Below are positions 8,461-18,397 of a DNA stretch of 33,993 nucleotides, one piece after another; the stretch's first letter is position 1, and the number at the start of each line of letters is the position of its first letter. The position numbers and the translations under genes were made by a program. Source of the stretch: Thioglobus_A sp964344985 (lineage in GTDB: Bacteria > Pseudomonadota > Gammaproteobacteria > PS1 > Pseudothioglobaceae); assembly GCA_964344985.1 (NCBI GenBank), contig CAYFPI010000014.1:1-33993 (forward strand), in the 5' to 3' direction. Under the pieces are notes generated by a model. That model was not told where the DNA came from, did not search any database, and saw nothing but the letters and a program-made list of their open reading frames with translations.

Positions 8461-11400
8461 ATGCAAAACCAATTATTACACTTACCAAAAGCTCACGGTC
8501 TTTACCATCCTAATAATGAAAAGGAGAACTGTGGCGTTGGTTTTATTGCTCATGTAAAAGCACAACCATCACACCAAATTACCATTGATGCACTAGAAAT
8601 GCTTTCTAGAATGGACCATCGAGGTGGTTGCGGCTGTGAATCTAACACAGGTGATGGTGCAGGCATTTTGGTCAATATTCCTCATGATTTTTTTGCTAAA
8701 GAAATTCAATCACTATTTAATGTAAAAGTATCTAAAGGCGATTATGGTATTGGCAATGTCTTCTTGCCACAAGACGATAAAGAACGCGCTTACTGCATGA
8801 ACCTACTTGAGCAGTCTGTTATTGAGCATGGTCAAGTATTTATTGGCTGGAGAGATGTGCCAATCGACGTTCAAAAAGCTGATGTGGGTAATATTGCCAG
8901 AGAATCACAACCAGTAATGAAACAACTGATTGTTGGCAAGGCAGAAGGACTTGATACCAAAGCATTTGAGCGCACTTTATTTATCATTAGAAAACACACA
9001 TCAAATGCTATCCGTACTGACAAGTCACTTGCTCAGGCAATGCTTTTTTATGTATGTAGTTTATCAACTAACATTATTATCTACAAAGGCATGTTAATGG
9101 GCTCACAAGTATTAGATTTTTATTCTGATTTGTCCAATTCTGAATTTGCAACTTATTTAGCCATGGTGCATTCACGCTTCTCAACCAACACCTTCCCTTC
9201 TTGGGATAGGGCCCAACCTTGTCGCTACATGTCTCACAATGGTGAGATTAACACTCGCCAAGGTAATTACAATTGGATGCGTGCTCGTGAAGGCACATTG
9301 GAGAGTGATTTATTTAAAGACGATCTAAACAAAACATTGCCAGTTATTGAAACTGAAGTGTCTGACTCAGGTAGTTTTGACAATGTATTAGAGTTCTTAA
9401 TGATGAATGGTCGCTCGCTACAAGAAGCGGTACTGATGATGGTGCCCGAAGCTTGGCAAAATGACAACAACATGAGTGGCGAGAAAAAGGCGTTTTACGA
9501 ATATTTCTCGAACATGATGGAGCCGTGGGACGGTCCTGCTTCAATTGCCTTTACCGATGGACATCAAATTGGCGCTGTTCTTGATCGTAACGGTCTTCGC
9601 CCTTCTCGCTATTACCTAACGCATGATGATCGTGTGATCATGGCCAGTGAGGTTGGTGTTGTTGATGTTGAAACTGACAATGTAAAGACTAAGGGTAGAT
9701 TGCGCCCTGGCAAGATGTTTTTGGTTGATTTTGACAAAGGTGCACTGATTGATGATGAAACCATTAAGTCCGAATTTGCCAGCAAAAATCCGTACCAAGA
9801 CTGGCTAAAAGACCAGCAAATTCACCTATCAGAATTAGGTTGCGATAAAGAAGCGCATGGTTTCCATCCAGAGTCTTTAATTCACAGGCTAAAAGCATTT
9901 GGCTACAGTACGGAAACACTACAATTTATGCTGTTGCCACTAGTTAATGAATTGCGTGATCCAGTAGGTTCTATGGGTAATGATTCAGCACTTGCTTGTT
10001 TATCTGACCAGTCTCGTGTAATTTATGATTACTTCAAACAATTATTTGCACAAGTAACTAACCCGGCGATTGACTCTATTCGTGAAGAAGTGGTAATGTC
10101 GCTACGATGTTCAATTGGCCCAGAGGGTAATTTACTAACAAACACTGCTGAGAATGCACACAGGTTAGTAATTGATCACCCTGTTCTAACCAATGAAGAA
10201 ACAGCGGCCTTAAGACACTGCAATCATCGTGGTTGGACTAGTAAAACCATTGATATTACTTATGACATTAACGAAGATAAAAAAATATCTGAACTGTTAG
10301 ATGATATTTGCATCCAAGGCTCACAAGCCATCCAAGATGGTCACAGTTTGATTATTTTATCTGATCGAAATATTGGCTCTAATCGTGTTGCAATATCAAG
10401 CTTCCTTGCCTCATCCGCACTACATCGATACTTGGTTGCCAGTCATGAACGAACCCAAGTGGGTATTGTTGTTGAAACGGGCGAAGCTCGCGAAGTTCAC
10501 CATTTTTGTTTAATGACAGGTTATGGTGCTGATGCAATCAATCCATACTTAGCCTTTGAGGCGCTATGGCAAGCACGTCGTGATGAGATGGTCGATATTG
10601 AAAGCGATGATGCCATCATTGCCGCTTATCGAAAAGGTGTTGCCAAGGGCATGCTAAAAGTAATGGCGAAAATGGGTATCTCAACGCTTGAATCATACAA
10701 AGGCGCTCAAATTTTTGAGGCTATTGGTCTAGCGCCAGAAGTAATGGATAAATGTTTCTTTGAGACAGCGTCACGCATTAATGGTGTTGGTTTTGACATC
10801 TTGCAAGCAGAAAGTGAAAAACGCCATCAGATGGCCTATGCTACAGACACGCTGGACAACCACGGACAATACCACTGGCGTAGTGGCGGTGAAAAGCATA
10901 TGTGGGATCCTAAAACCATTTCTAATTTGCAACTTGCAGCTAGAAATAATGATGAAAAAGCATACTGGGAATTTGCAGATCATGCCAATCAAGAAGGTAC
11001 TCGCAACTCAACTCTACGCGGATTAATGTCATTTAAAAAAGGCAATCCTATTTCAATTGATGAGGTAGAACCTGCCAAAGAAATTGTTAAACGCTTTGCA
11101 ACAGGTGCAATGAGTTTTGGCTCTATTTCTGCCGAATCACATGAATCTTTGGCCATTGCCATGAACCGTCTAGGTGGTAAATCAAACACTGGAGAGGGTG
11201 GTGAAGATGCTAAGCGTTGGACTCCAGATGCTAATGGTGATTCACGTCGCTCATCAATCAAACAGGTAGCCTCAGGTAGATTTGGCGTAACCATTGACTA
11301 TCTAAACAATGCTGATGAGATTCAAATTAAAGTATCACAAGGTGCAAAACCTGGTGAAGGTGGCGAATTGCCAGGCTCTAAAGTTGATGAAGGCATTGCG

Positions 11401-12957
11401 GCAATTAGACACTCAACACCAGGTGTTGGTCTAATTTCACCACCACCACACCATGATATTTATTCAATTGAAGATTTATCACAACTTATTTTTGATCTTA
11501 AGCGCTCGAATCCTGAAGCTAGAATTAGTGTGAAATTAGTTGCTGAAATTGGTGTAGGAACAATTGCAGCAGGTGTTACCAAGGCCAAATCAGATCATAT
11601 CGTAATTGCTGGTCATGATGGTGGAACTGGCGCATCGCCTTTAACTTCAATCAAACATGCCGGATTACCTTGGGAATTAGGTGTTGCTGAAACACACCAG
11701 ACACTGGTTATGAATGACCTGCGCTCTCGAGTTATTATTCAAACTGATGGCCAAATGAAAACTGGTCGTGATGTTGCTGTTGCTGCGCTATTGGGTGCTG
11801 AAGAATATGGTTTCTCTACTGCGCCACTTATCACTATGGGTTGTATTATGATGCGTAAGTGTCATCTTAATACCTGTCCAGTTGGTATCGCAACACAAGA
11901 CAAAGAATTGCGTAAGAAGTTCACCGGAAAGCCTGAACACGTTGTTAATTATTTATTTATGATAGCAGAAGAATTACGTCAGATTATGGCACAATTAGGC
12001 TTTAGAACTGTTAATGAGATGATCGGCAGAACTGATATGCTAGAAATGAATAAAGCCATTGAGCATTGGAAGCAAAGTTCAATTAATCTTGATGCGCTAC
12101 TTACTCCGGCACAAAAGCCATACGCTAAAGCTGGCACTTATCAAAAAATATTCCAAGATCATCAGCTTGAATTGCAGCTAGACAATAAGCTAATTGACAA
12201 GGCCAAGGATGCTATTGCAAATAATGAATCAATTAGCATTGAAGAAAAAATCACTAATGTCGATCGTGCTGTTGGTGCAATGCTGTCTTCTCACATTGTT
12301 AAAGCACGTGGTGGAAATGCGCTAGATGACGACTCTATTCATATTAAATTTAATGGATCTGCAGGTCAGTCATTAGGTGCATTTATGGCTAAAGGCATCA
12401 CATTAGAGGTTGAAGGTGATGCTAATGACTATGTTGGCAAGGGCTTATCAGGCGGAAAAGTAATTGTCTATCCACCTAAAAACTCAACATTCAACTCTGA
12501 AGATGAAATTATTGCAGGCAATGTTTGTGGCTATGGCGCAACAGGTGGAGAAATCTACTTATCAGGCTGTGTATCGGAGCGATTCTGTGTGCGAAACTCT
12601 GGTGTAAGTGCAGTGGTTGAAGGTATTGGCGACCACGGTTGTGAATACATGACGGGCGGCCGAGTAGTGATACTAGGTGAAGTTGGGCGTAATTTTGGTG
12701 CGGGTATGAGTGGTGGTATTGCTTATATCTACAATCCAAACAATACATTTGAATCTATGGTTAATCCAATCATGATTGACCTTGATCCAATGGATGATGA
12801 AGCACAAAAAGAATTATTTAACTTTGTAACCAACCACGCTAAACACACTGACTCTAGTGTGGCTCAGAAAATTTTAGACAACTGGAATGAAGAGCTCAAA
12901 CACTTCATTAAAGTGATGCCAAAAGACTTTAAACGAGTCTTGGCTGAAAAACGCTAA
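8461..12957 (+). CDS. gltB: Glutamate synthase (NADPH-type) large subunit
   Basis: About 1498 residues from the ATG at 8461. An in-frame TTG at 8419 would extend it, but the extension has no family likeness. The enzyme makes two glutamates from glutamine and 2-oxoglutarate. Cys24 in ENCGVGF becomes the N-terminal nucleophile after removal of a 23-residue propeptide, a normal length. The glutaminase domain spans about 24-430. The FMN/synthase domain includes FGSISAESHESLA, GGKSNTGEGGED and GHDGGTGASPL. The [3Fe-4S] ligands are in CIMMRKCHLNTC, and a C-terminal beta-helix closes the protein (GNVCGYGATGGEIYLSG). The small subunit gltD is not adjacent. A strong terminator follows. Confidence 0.97.
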   Translation: MQNQLLHLPKAHGLYHPNNEKENCGVGFIAHVKAQPSHQITIDALEMLSRMDHRGGCGCESNTGDGAGILVNIPHDFFAKEIQSLFNVKVSKGDYGIGNVFLPQDDKERAYCMNLLEQSVIEHGQVFIGWRDVPIDVQKADVGNIARESQPVMKQLIVGKAEGLDTKAFERTLFIIRKHTSNAIRTDKSLAQAMLFYVCSLSTNIIIYKGMLMGSQVLDFYSDLSNSEFATYLAMVHSRFSTNTFPSWDRAQPCRYMSHNGEINTRQGNYNWMRAREGTLESDLFKDDLNKTLPVIETEVSDSGSFDNVLEFLMMNGRSLQEAVLMMVPEAWQNDNNMSGEKKAFYEYFSNMMEPWDGPASIAFTDGHQIGAVLDRNGLRPSRYYLTHDDRVIMASEVGVVDVETDNVKTKGRLRPGKMFLVDFDKGALIDDETIKSEFASKNPYQDWLKDQQIHLSELGCDKEAHGFHPESLIHRLKAFGYSTETLQFMLLPLVNELRDPVGSMGNDSALACLSDQSRVIYDYFKQLFAQVTNPAIDSIREEVVMSLRCSIGPEGNLLTNTAENAHRLVIDHPVLTNEETAALRHCNHRGWTSKTIDITYDINEDKKISELLDDICIQGSQAIQDGHSLIILSDRNIGSNRVAISSFLASSALHRYLVASHERTQVGIVVETGEAREVHHFCLMTGYGADAINPYLAFEALWQARRDEMVDIESDDAIIAAYRKGVAKGMLKVMAKMGISTLESYKGAQIFEAIGLAPEVMDKCFFETASRINGVGFDILQAESEKRHQMAYATDTLDNHGQYHWRSGGEKHMWDPKTISNLQLAARNNDEKAYWEFADHANQEGTRNSTLRGLMSFKKGNPISIDEVEPAKEIVKRFATGAMSFGSISAESHESLAIAMNRLGGKSNTGEGGEDAKRWTPDANGDSRRSSIKQVASGRFGVTIDYLNNADEIQIKVSQGAKPGEGGELPGSKVDEGIAAIRHSTPGVGLISPPPHHDIYSIEDLSQLIFDLKRSNPEARISVKLVAEIGVGTIAAGVTKAKSDHIVIAGHDGGTGASPLTSIKHAGLPWELGVAETHQTLVMNDLRSRVIIQTDGQMKTGRDVAVAALLGAEEYGFSTAPLITMGCIMMRKCHLNTCPVGIATQDKELRKKFTGKPEHVVNYLFMIAEELRQIMAQLGFRTVNEMIGRTDMLEMNKAIEHWKQSSINLDALLTPAQKPYAKAGTYQKIFQDHQLELQLDNKLIDKAKDAIANNESISIEEKITNVDRAVGAMLSSHIVKARGGNALDDDSIHIKFNGSAGQSLGAFMAKGITLEVEGDANDYVGKGLSGGKVIVYPPKNSTFNSEDEIIAGNVCGYGATGGEIYLSGCVSERFCVRNSGVSAVVEGIGDHGCEYMTGGRVVILGEVGRNFGAGMSGGIAYIYNPNNTFESMVNPIMIDLDPMDDEAQKELFNFVTNHAKHTDSSVAQKILDNWNEELKHFIKVMPKDFKRVLAEKR

Positions 12958-12968
12958 AAAATAATATT

Positions 12969-12994
12969 AAAAAGGCTGCCGAGGCAGCCTTTTT
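12969..12994. terminator. Bidirectional intrinsic terminator
   Basis: GGCTGC and GCAGCC arms (12974-12979 and 12984-12989) close a CGAG tetraloop. Flanking A and T runs extend the stem and give a U-tract on either strand. It ends gltB from the left and the minus-strand folA-lipoprotein pair from the right. Confidence 0.93.
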
Positions 12995-13015
12995 AATAAC
13001 TCATCAATATAACAT

Positions 13016-13198
13016 CTAGATTGGAACGGCATCAATCACATCTGCTGTCTCGTCAATAGCCGCATCAATCTCTTCTCCCACAACTGGAATAACAGAAATA
13101 ACCGCACCACCAACACGCATAGGCACTGTTACCACTTTTGTGAGTACACAGCTTGATAATAAAAGCGCCGCTGTTATTATTGTAATAATTTTAATCAT
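13016..13198 (-). CDS. Small lipoprotein, unknown function
   Basis: 60 residues. A short basic/hydrophobic signal ends in the lipobox LLSSC, so Cys17 would be lipidated and the mature protein would be about 44 residues. The mature part is mostly hydrophobic/valine-rich (VVTVPMRVGGAVISVIPVVG) with an acidic tail (EEIDAAIDETADVIDAVP). The residues after the lipobox give no reliable sorting cue. Its ATG overlaps the folA stop by four bases (ATGA), so it is translated as the second gene of a folA operon ending at the terminator near 12980. I do not recognise a functional family. Confidence 0.78.
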   Translation of the reverse strand: MIKIITIITAALLLSSCVLTKVVTVPMRVGGAVISVIPVVGEEIDAAIDETADVIDAVPI

Positions 13199-13686
13199 GA
13201 GCGTTTTCTATCCAAGACGGTAAAGTGATAAGTATGCGGGTTTTTCTCATCAGGTGAGTGTGACTCTCGACTAACCTGTTCAAACTCATCTTTATTAAAA
13301 ACTGGAAAATAAGCATCACCCTCATAACTACCCTCAATATAAGTAATATAAAGCCTATCAACACTTGGCAGCATTTGCTCATAAAAAGAAGCACCGCCCA
13401 TTACCATGACTTCATCATCATCTTTTGCTAGCTCAAGTGCTGCGTTAATACTAGAAACCACTTCACAGCCTTGCGCTTCAAAATCAGCATTACGACTCAC
13501 AATCACATTGCGACGATTAGGCAAAGGCCTGCCAATAGACTCATGTGTTTTTCTCCCCATAAGTACTGTTTTCCCAGTGGTTACTTTTTTAAAATAACCC
13601 AAATCAGCTGGCAGATGCCAAGGCAGGGCATTATCTTTGCCAATGAGCTGATTATCGTCCATTGCCACAATCATTGATAAGCGCAT
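13195..13686 (-). CDS. folA: Dihydrofolate reductase
   Basis: 163 residues, the normal bacterial size. It reduces dihydrofolate to tetrahydrofolate with NADPH. The family motifs are MIVAMDDNQLIGKDNALPWHLPAD at the N-terminus (active-site acidic residue and Trp loop), VLMGRKTHESIGRPLPNRRN for NADPH binding, and VMVMGGASFYEQML. The ATG is preceded by the divergent yceF gene, with 56 bases between them. The four-base overlap with a lipoprotein gene downstream is the only odd point. Confidence 0.96.
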   Translation of the reverse strand: MRLSMIVAMDDNQLIGKDNALPWHLPADLGYFKKVTTGKTVLMGRKTHESIGRPLPNRRNVIVSRNADFEAQGCEVVSSINAALELAKDDDEVMVMGGASFYEQMLPSVDRLYITYIEGSYEGDAYFPVFNKDEFEQVSRESHSPDEKNPHTYHFTVLDRKRS

Positions 13687-13742
13687 GAAAAAGACCCAAA
13701 TAAAGTAAAATAAAGCCTATTTTACAAATACTGTTAACGCAC

Positions 13743-14336
13743 GTGTCATTAATTCTTGCTTCATCATCGCCATTTAGAAAAGCTCTGCTTGATAAGCTTG
13801 ATGTTGGTTTTTCAACACAATCACCCGATATTGATGAATCTAGAAAAGACGGCGAAACACCAGAGCAACTGGTTTATCGATTAAGCCAAGAAAAGGCGCG
13901 TGAAGTTGCAAAAACTCAAACTGGGCTAATCATTGCTTCTGATCAAATTGCAACTCTTAAGGATGGACTGGGTAAAAACGATGCAATTCTTGGCAAGCCA
14001 CATACGCATGAAAATGCAATAAAACAATTACAAGAAAGCTCTGGAAATATCGTTACATTTTTAACAGGATTGACTCTTTTAAATACAAATAATAGCAATA
14101 TACAAACAATTGTAGAAAAATATCAAGTTAAATTTAAAACACTTACTACTGATCAAATTCAAGCCTACCTTGTTAAAGAGACCCCTTACAATTGTGCCGG
14201 AAGCTTCAAATCTGAAGCGCTTGGCATTAGCTTATTTGAGCGCATGATTGGTGATGATCCTAATTCTTTAATTGGCTTGCCACTAATCCAACTAATTAAA
14301 ATGCTAAATAATGAAGGTATCGACATACTTAGTTAA
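13743..14336 (+). CDS. yceF: Maf-family nucleotide pyrophosphatase, YceF type
   Basis: 197 residues with a GTG start that places LILASSSPFRKALLDKL at the expected N-terminus. It aligns with E. coli YceF along its length: QLVYRLSQEKA, IIASDQIATL, GNIVTFLTGLTL, CAGSFKSEALGISLFERM and DDPNSLIGLPL. YceF-type Maf proteins hydrolyse 7-methyl-GTP and act as house-cleaning enzymes; the SDQ and GSFKSE signatures separate them from the dTTP/UTP-cleaving YhdE type. mfd starts five bases after the stop, so the two are probably co-transcribed. The usual yceF-yceD-rpmF-fab linkage is absent. Confidence 0.93.
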   Translation: MSLILASSSPFRKALLDKLDVGFSTQSPDIDESRKDGETPEQLVYRLSQEKAREVAKTQTGLIIASDQIATLKDGLGKNDAILGKPHTHENAIKQLQESSGNIVTFLTGLTLLNTNNSNIQTIVEKYQVKFKTLTTDQIQAYLVKETPYNCAGSFKSEALGISLFERMIGDDPNSLIGLPLIQLIKMLNNEGIDILS

Positions 14337-14341
14337 CATTC

Positions 14342-17300
14342 ATGTCTGTACTTTATTCTGCTGATCAAGCAACCATAAAATCTGGAAAAAAGAGCTATTG
14401 GGGTTCTTTATATGGCAGTAGTGACGCACTGGCTTTAATTGAATTTACTGAACAAAATAATCAAGTCGTACTGCTTATTGCTAATGATATTGCTCATTTA
14501 GATCTTTTATATAATTCACTTAATTTTTATACCTCTCAAGGGGATGCTAAACAGAGCAATACAGAACTAGACATTCTTAAGTTTGATGACTGGGAAGTAT
14601 TGGCTTATGATCATTTTTCACCACATCCAGATATTACCTCTAATCGACTTAAAACCTTATCAAAGATAAAGAGAATAAAACGTGGCATTGTTATCGTAAC
14701 CCTTGAGTCGCTATTTTCGCGATTATGCACTTTAGAATTTGTCGATCAGTACAGCTTTGACATTAATGTTGGCGATACATTAGCATTGGATATTTTTAGT
14801 GAAAAATTATTAAAAATTGGATACAGACGCGTTAGCACTGTTATGGAGCGTGGAGAGTTTAATATTCGAGGCTCTTTGCTTGATCTTTATCCTATGGGTG
14901 CAAACTCGCCCTATCGAATTGATTTGTTCGATCAAGAAATAGACTCTATTCGCACTTTTGACACTTCCACTCAGCGTTCTGAATCTGAAGTTAACAACAT
15001 TGAATTACTGCCCGCTAGAGAGTTTGCGACTGATAAAAACAGCATTGAAACATTTAAAGAAAACTACCAACAAGCCATTGGTGATGAGGGGCTTATCTAC
15101 CAAGAGGTGAGTGAGGCAAGATTGCCAAATGGCATAGAATTTTATTTGCCTTTATTTTTTAACTCAACCAATACACTGTTTGATTTTTTACCTAATAACA
15201 CTGTTGTATCAACATTTAATGGCTTTTCTAAATTGGTTGATCAAACCTTTGATCATATTAACGATAGATACAAACATGCCAAACAAGATTTAGACCGACC
15301 TCCTCTTGGTGTCAATCAAGTTTTTTTATCAAAGGAACAGTTGTTTGGCGAAATAAAGAATCGAGCACAATTAGTGATCGGCACTTCAAAACTTGAAGGC
15401 AAAAATGGCCAATATAATTTTTCATCAAAACTACTGCCGCCACTCAGAATAGAACCACAAGGCAAATACCCCTTAAACAAACTAGACGACTTTGTTAAAA
15501 GATTCAACAAAAAAATACTCATTGTTTGCAATTCTCTTGGCAGGCAAAGCATCTTAGAGGAATTATTATCCAACCATAAACTAAATGCACACCGCGTTAA
15601 TAATTGGAAGCATTTTCTCTCGCTTGATCATTCACTTTGCATTACCAACCAAGCCTTGTCACAAGGGCTACTGACTGATGATATTGCTATTATTACTGAA
15701 GAGGCTTTATTTGGCCAAGAAGTTGTCCAACAACAACGCAGAAGGCGCGCTAAACACAAAGATTTTGATGAAGCGATTAAAAGCCTTATTGAGATTAAAA
15801 AAGGCGACCCTATTGTGCATGAAAATTATGGTGTTGGTCGCTACTTAGGTTTAAAAACTCAAACCTATGATGGACAGTCACAAGATTTTTTGCAATTAGA
15901 GTATGCAGGTGGTGCCAAACTCATGGTGCCCATCACTTCTCTAAACTTAATTTCTCGCTACTCAGGAGCAGTAGCTGATAATGCACCACTACACAAGCTC
16001 GGAACGCCGCAATGGAGCAAGGCCAAGAAAAAAGCAGGCGAAGCCTTGCATGATGTTGCAGCAGAACTCTTAGAAATTTATGCCAAGCGTGAATCGCTCT
16101 CAGGATTTGCCTTTCCAGATCCTAACGATGCTTATTCTTCTTTTGTGGCCAGTTTTCCTTTTGAAGAAACACCTGATCAAATCAAAACCATGGGTGAAGT
16201 ACTGGCAGATATGCGTAGCCAAAAACCAATGGATCGTTTGGTTTGTGGCGACGTAGGCTTTGGAAAAACAGAAATTGCGATGCGTGCTGCATTTTTAGCT
16301 GTTGAGGCTGGAAAACAAGTGGCTATTTTGGTCCCAACCACACTACTGGCTAATCAGCACCATCAATCTTTTGTTGATAGGTTTGCCAACCATCCTGTGG
16401 AAATTTCTGCGTTATCAAGATTTCAAACTCCTAAAGAGCAAAAAATAATTATTGAAAAATTATCTCAAGGAACGGTTGATATTGTTGTTGGCACACACAA
16501 AATCATTCAAAACAATATTAAATACAAAAACCTTGGTTTAGTGATTATTGATGAAGAGCACCGCTTTGGCGTTAAACAAAAAGAAGCTTTGAAAAAACTC
16601 CGTGGTCAAAGCGATATTCTCACCATGACTGCCACCCCTATTCCGCGAACACTTAATATGGCACTCGGATCACTTAGAGAGCTCTCTATTATTGCCACAC
16701 CGCCTGCTAAACGCAGTGCCATTCAAACCTTTGTGCAAGAATGGAAGGATGACAATATTATTGAGGCTTGCACACGTGAGCTTCATCGTGGTGGACAAAT
16801 ATTTGTTTTACACAATGATATTGACTCCATTGACAATATGGCGCACTCTCTTACAGAGATCATGCCAAATGTTAAGGTTCGCATTGCTCACGGGCAAATG
16901 CCAACGCGTGAACTAGAACACATTATGAGTGATTTTTACCATGCGCGTTTTCAAATTTTAGTATGTACCACCATTATTGAAACTGGCATTGATATTCCTA
17001 ATGCCAATACCATTATTATTAATAACGCACAAAATTTTGGATTGGCGCAATTACATCAACTTCGAGGTCGTGTTGGCCGTTCACATCATAGAGCTTATGC
17101 TTATTTGATTATTAAATCACACCAATCCTTATCTAAAGATGCTAAAAAGCGCTTAGATGCGATTGAATCTTTAGAAGAGTTGGGCGCAGGATTTATGCTG
17201 GCCAACCATGATTTGGAAATCCGTGGTGCAGGCGACTTGCTCGGCGATAATCAATCAGGAAAAATTAGTGAAATAGGCTTTAACCTTTATCACGATCTAT

Positions 17301-17797
17301 TAAAACGCACTGTTGATGCGATGCGTGCAGGACGAAAAATCAACCTAGATGATCCAATCAATCATGATATTCAGATTGATTCTGGTCTGCCTTCTATCAT
17401 TCCTGAGGATTATTTAGAAGATGTGCATGAACGCCTGGTGTTATACAAACGCATTGCCAGCTGCAAAACTAACGATGAGCTTAAAGAACTGCAAATTGAA
17501 ATGATTGATCGATTTGGCCTATTGCCAGACTCCACCAAGAATTTATTTGCCAACACCAAGCTCAAACTTTTTTCAGAAAAAATCGGAATTGATGAAATTA
17601 ACCTTTATGATGACAAAGCCATCATTACTTTTGGCGCCAAAAACACCATAGAACCAATAAAAATCATCAATTTAATCCAAAAACAGCCTCAAAGCTATCA
17701 ATTAAAAGGCCAAAATCAGTTAATCGTAAAAGAAAACATGCCTGAAGACATCAGACGTATTGAGCTTATTGAAAATTTGCTAAAAAAGCTAAATTAG
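14342..17797 (+). CDS. mfd: Transcription-repair coupling factor Mfd
   Basis: 1151 residues, normal for the family. Mfd releases RNA polymerase stalled at DNA lesions and recruits UvrA. The UvrB-like N-terminus includes YLPLFFNSTNTLFDFLP. The RNA-polymerase-interacting (CarD-like) domain starts VHENYGVGRYLGL (about 500). The translocase has Walker A GDVGFGKTEIAMRAA, the DEEH box IDEEHRFGVKQKE, TATPIPRTLNMAL, IETGIDIPNANT and QLRGRVGRSHHRAYAYL. The C-terminal TRCF domain follows. The last nine bases overlap the 3' end of the convergent membrane-protein gene, with no terminator visible between them. Confidence 0.97.
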   Translation: MSVLYSADQATIKSGKKSYWGSLYGSSDALALIEFTEQNNQVVLLIANDIAHLDLLYNSLNFYTSQGDAKQSNTELDILKFDDWEVLAYDHFSPHPDITSNRLKTLSKIKRIKRGIVIVTLESLFSRLCTLEFVDQYSFDINVGDTLALDIFSEKLLKIGYRRVSTVMERGEFNIRGSLLDLYPMGANSPYRIDLFDQEIDSIRTFDTSTQRSESEVNNIELLPAREFATDKNSIETFKENYQQAIGDEGLIYQEVSEARLPNGIEFYLPLFFNSTNTLFDFLPNNTVVSTFNGFSKLVDQTFDHINDRYKHAKQDLDRPPLGVNQVFLSKEQLFGEIKNRAQLVIGTSKLEGKNGQYNFSSKLLPPLRIEPQGKYPLNKLDDFVKRFNKKILIVCNSLGRQSILEELLSNHKLNAHRVNNWKHFLSLDHSLCITNQALSQGLLTDDIAIITEEALFGQEVVQQQRRRRAKHKDFDEAIKSLIEIKKGDPIVHENYGVGRYLGLKTQTYDGQSQDFLQLEYAGGAKLMVPITSLNLISRYSGAVADNAPLHKLGTPQWSKAKKKAGEALHDVAAELLEIYAKRESLSGFAFPDPNDAYSSFVASFPFEETPDQIKTMGEVLADMRSQKPMDRLVCGDVGFGKTEIAMRAAFLAVEAGKQVAILVPTTLLANQHHQSFVDRFANHPVEISALSRFQTPKEQKIIIEKLSQGTVDIVVGTHKIIQNNIKYKNLGLVIIDEEHRFGVKQKEALKKLRGQSDILTMTATPIPRTLNMALGSLRELSIIATPPAKRSAIQTFVQEWKDDNIIEACTRELHRGGQIFVLHNDIDSIDNMAHSLTEIMPNVKVRIAHGQMPTRELEHIMSDFYHARFQILVCTTIIETGIDIPNANTIIINNAQNFGLAQLHQLRGRVGRSHHRAYAYLIIKSHQSLSKDAKKRLDAIESLEELGAGFMLANHDLEIRGAGDLLGDNQSGKISEIGFNLYHDLLKRTVDAMRAGRKINLDDPINHDIQIDSGLPSIIPEDYLEDVHERLVLYKRIASCKTNDELKELQIEMIDRFGLLPDSTKNLFANTKLKLFSEKIGIDEINLYDDKAIITFGAKNTIEPIKIINLIQKQPQSYQLKGQNQLIVKENMPEDIRRIELIENLLKKLN

Positions 17798-18340
17798 CTT
17801 GTTTTTGATTAATTTTGGCGCAAAAACCTTCAACGCCACATAAATAAACACCACGCCACCTAAAATATCACTAAATAAATAAGACTGGATAAATAAAACC
17901 GGATCTTCAATAATTTTTCCGTTCATTGGATAAACAAAAACTTTTGCTAGTGTTGCTAGTAGTGATGCCAAAACAACCAAAAACATCACGTGCGCATAGT
18001 TAATTTTTCCAGAATCAAAAAAATCAGATAATCGAAAAAATCTCATCATTAATATTGAAACAATAGGCGCCAAACTGTCAATTAGTTTTCCTAAATAACT
18101 ATAAATATGAATTGCCTCCCAAGTACCGCCTTTGGTGATAAATGTAGCTAGTACATAACCAATCAAAACCCCAGGAAAAGATTTAAAACCAAACAAAAGC
18201 GGAGCAAGAATAGCCGCACCCATTGGCAACCAAATGTAATTTCCAACAGAAATATCCACATGGTCAAATGGGACAATAATCATTCTAGAGATAAAGACCG
18301 CAATAAATGCGATCAGGTTATGCTGAAGCGTAATCGACAA
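17789..18340 (-). CDS. Six-segment membrane protein, type Y (module A)
   Basis: 183 residues, not a family I can name with confidence. By eye it has about six membrane segments with very short loops. Marked blocks are NYIWLPMGAAILAPLLFGF, GKLIDSLAPIVSILMMR, HVMFLVVLASLLATLAKVFVYP and SDILGGVVFIYVALKVF. The start is TTG: it aligns exactly with the ATG of the related gene at 19963, and no ATG gives the whole first segment. About half of its residues match that paralogue, and it is more distantly similar to the X-type proteins at 18407 and 20036. The W-L-P-x-G block recalls the start of MASE1 sensor domains, but the protein is only about half that size and has no output domain. Confidence 0.82.
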   Translation of the reverse strand: MSITLQHNLIAFIAVFISRMIIVPFDHVDISVGNYIWLPMGAAILAPLLFGFKSFPGVLIGYVLATFITKGGTWEAIHIYSYLGKLIDSLAPIVSILMMRFFRLSDFFDSGKINYAHVMFLVVLASLLATLAKVFVYPMNGKIIEDPVLFIQSYLFSDILGGVVFIYVALKVFAPKLIKNKLI

Positions 18341-18370
18341 AGCTAGACAAATAGTTTAAGAAAAGAGACC

Positions 18371-18376
18371 ATTATA
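18371..18376 (-). promoter_or_regulatory. Candidate -10 box before the type Y gene
   Basis: The minus strand reads ACTATAATGGTCTC 31 bases before the TTG start, flanked by an AGAC/GTCT inverted repeat. No good -35 is visible. The nine bases TATAATGGT are also found at the promoter of the upstream regulator (20962-20970), which could be chance or a shared operator half. Weak evidence. Confidence 0.3.
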
Positions 18377-18397
18377 GTCTAATTTGAATGCAAAAGC

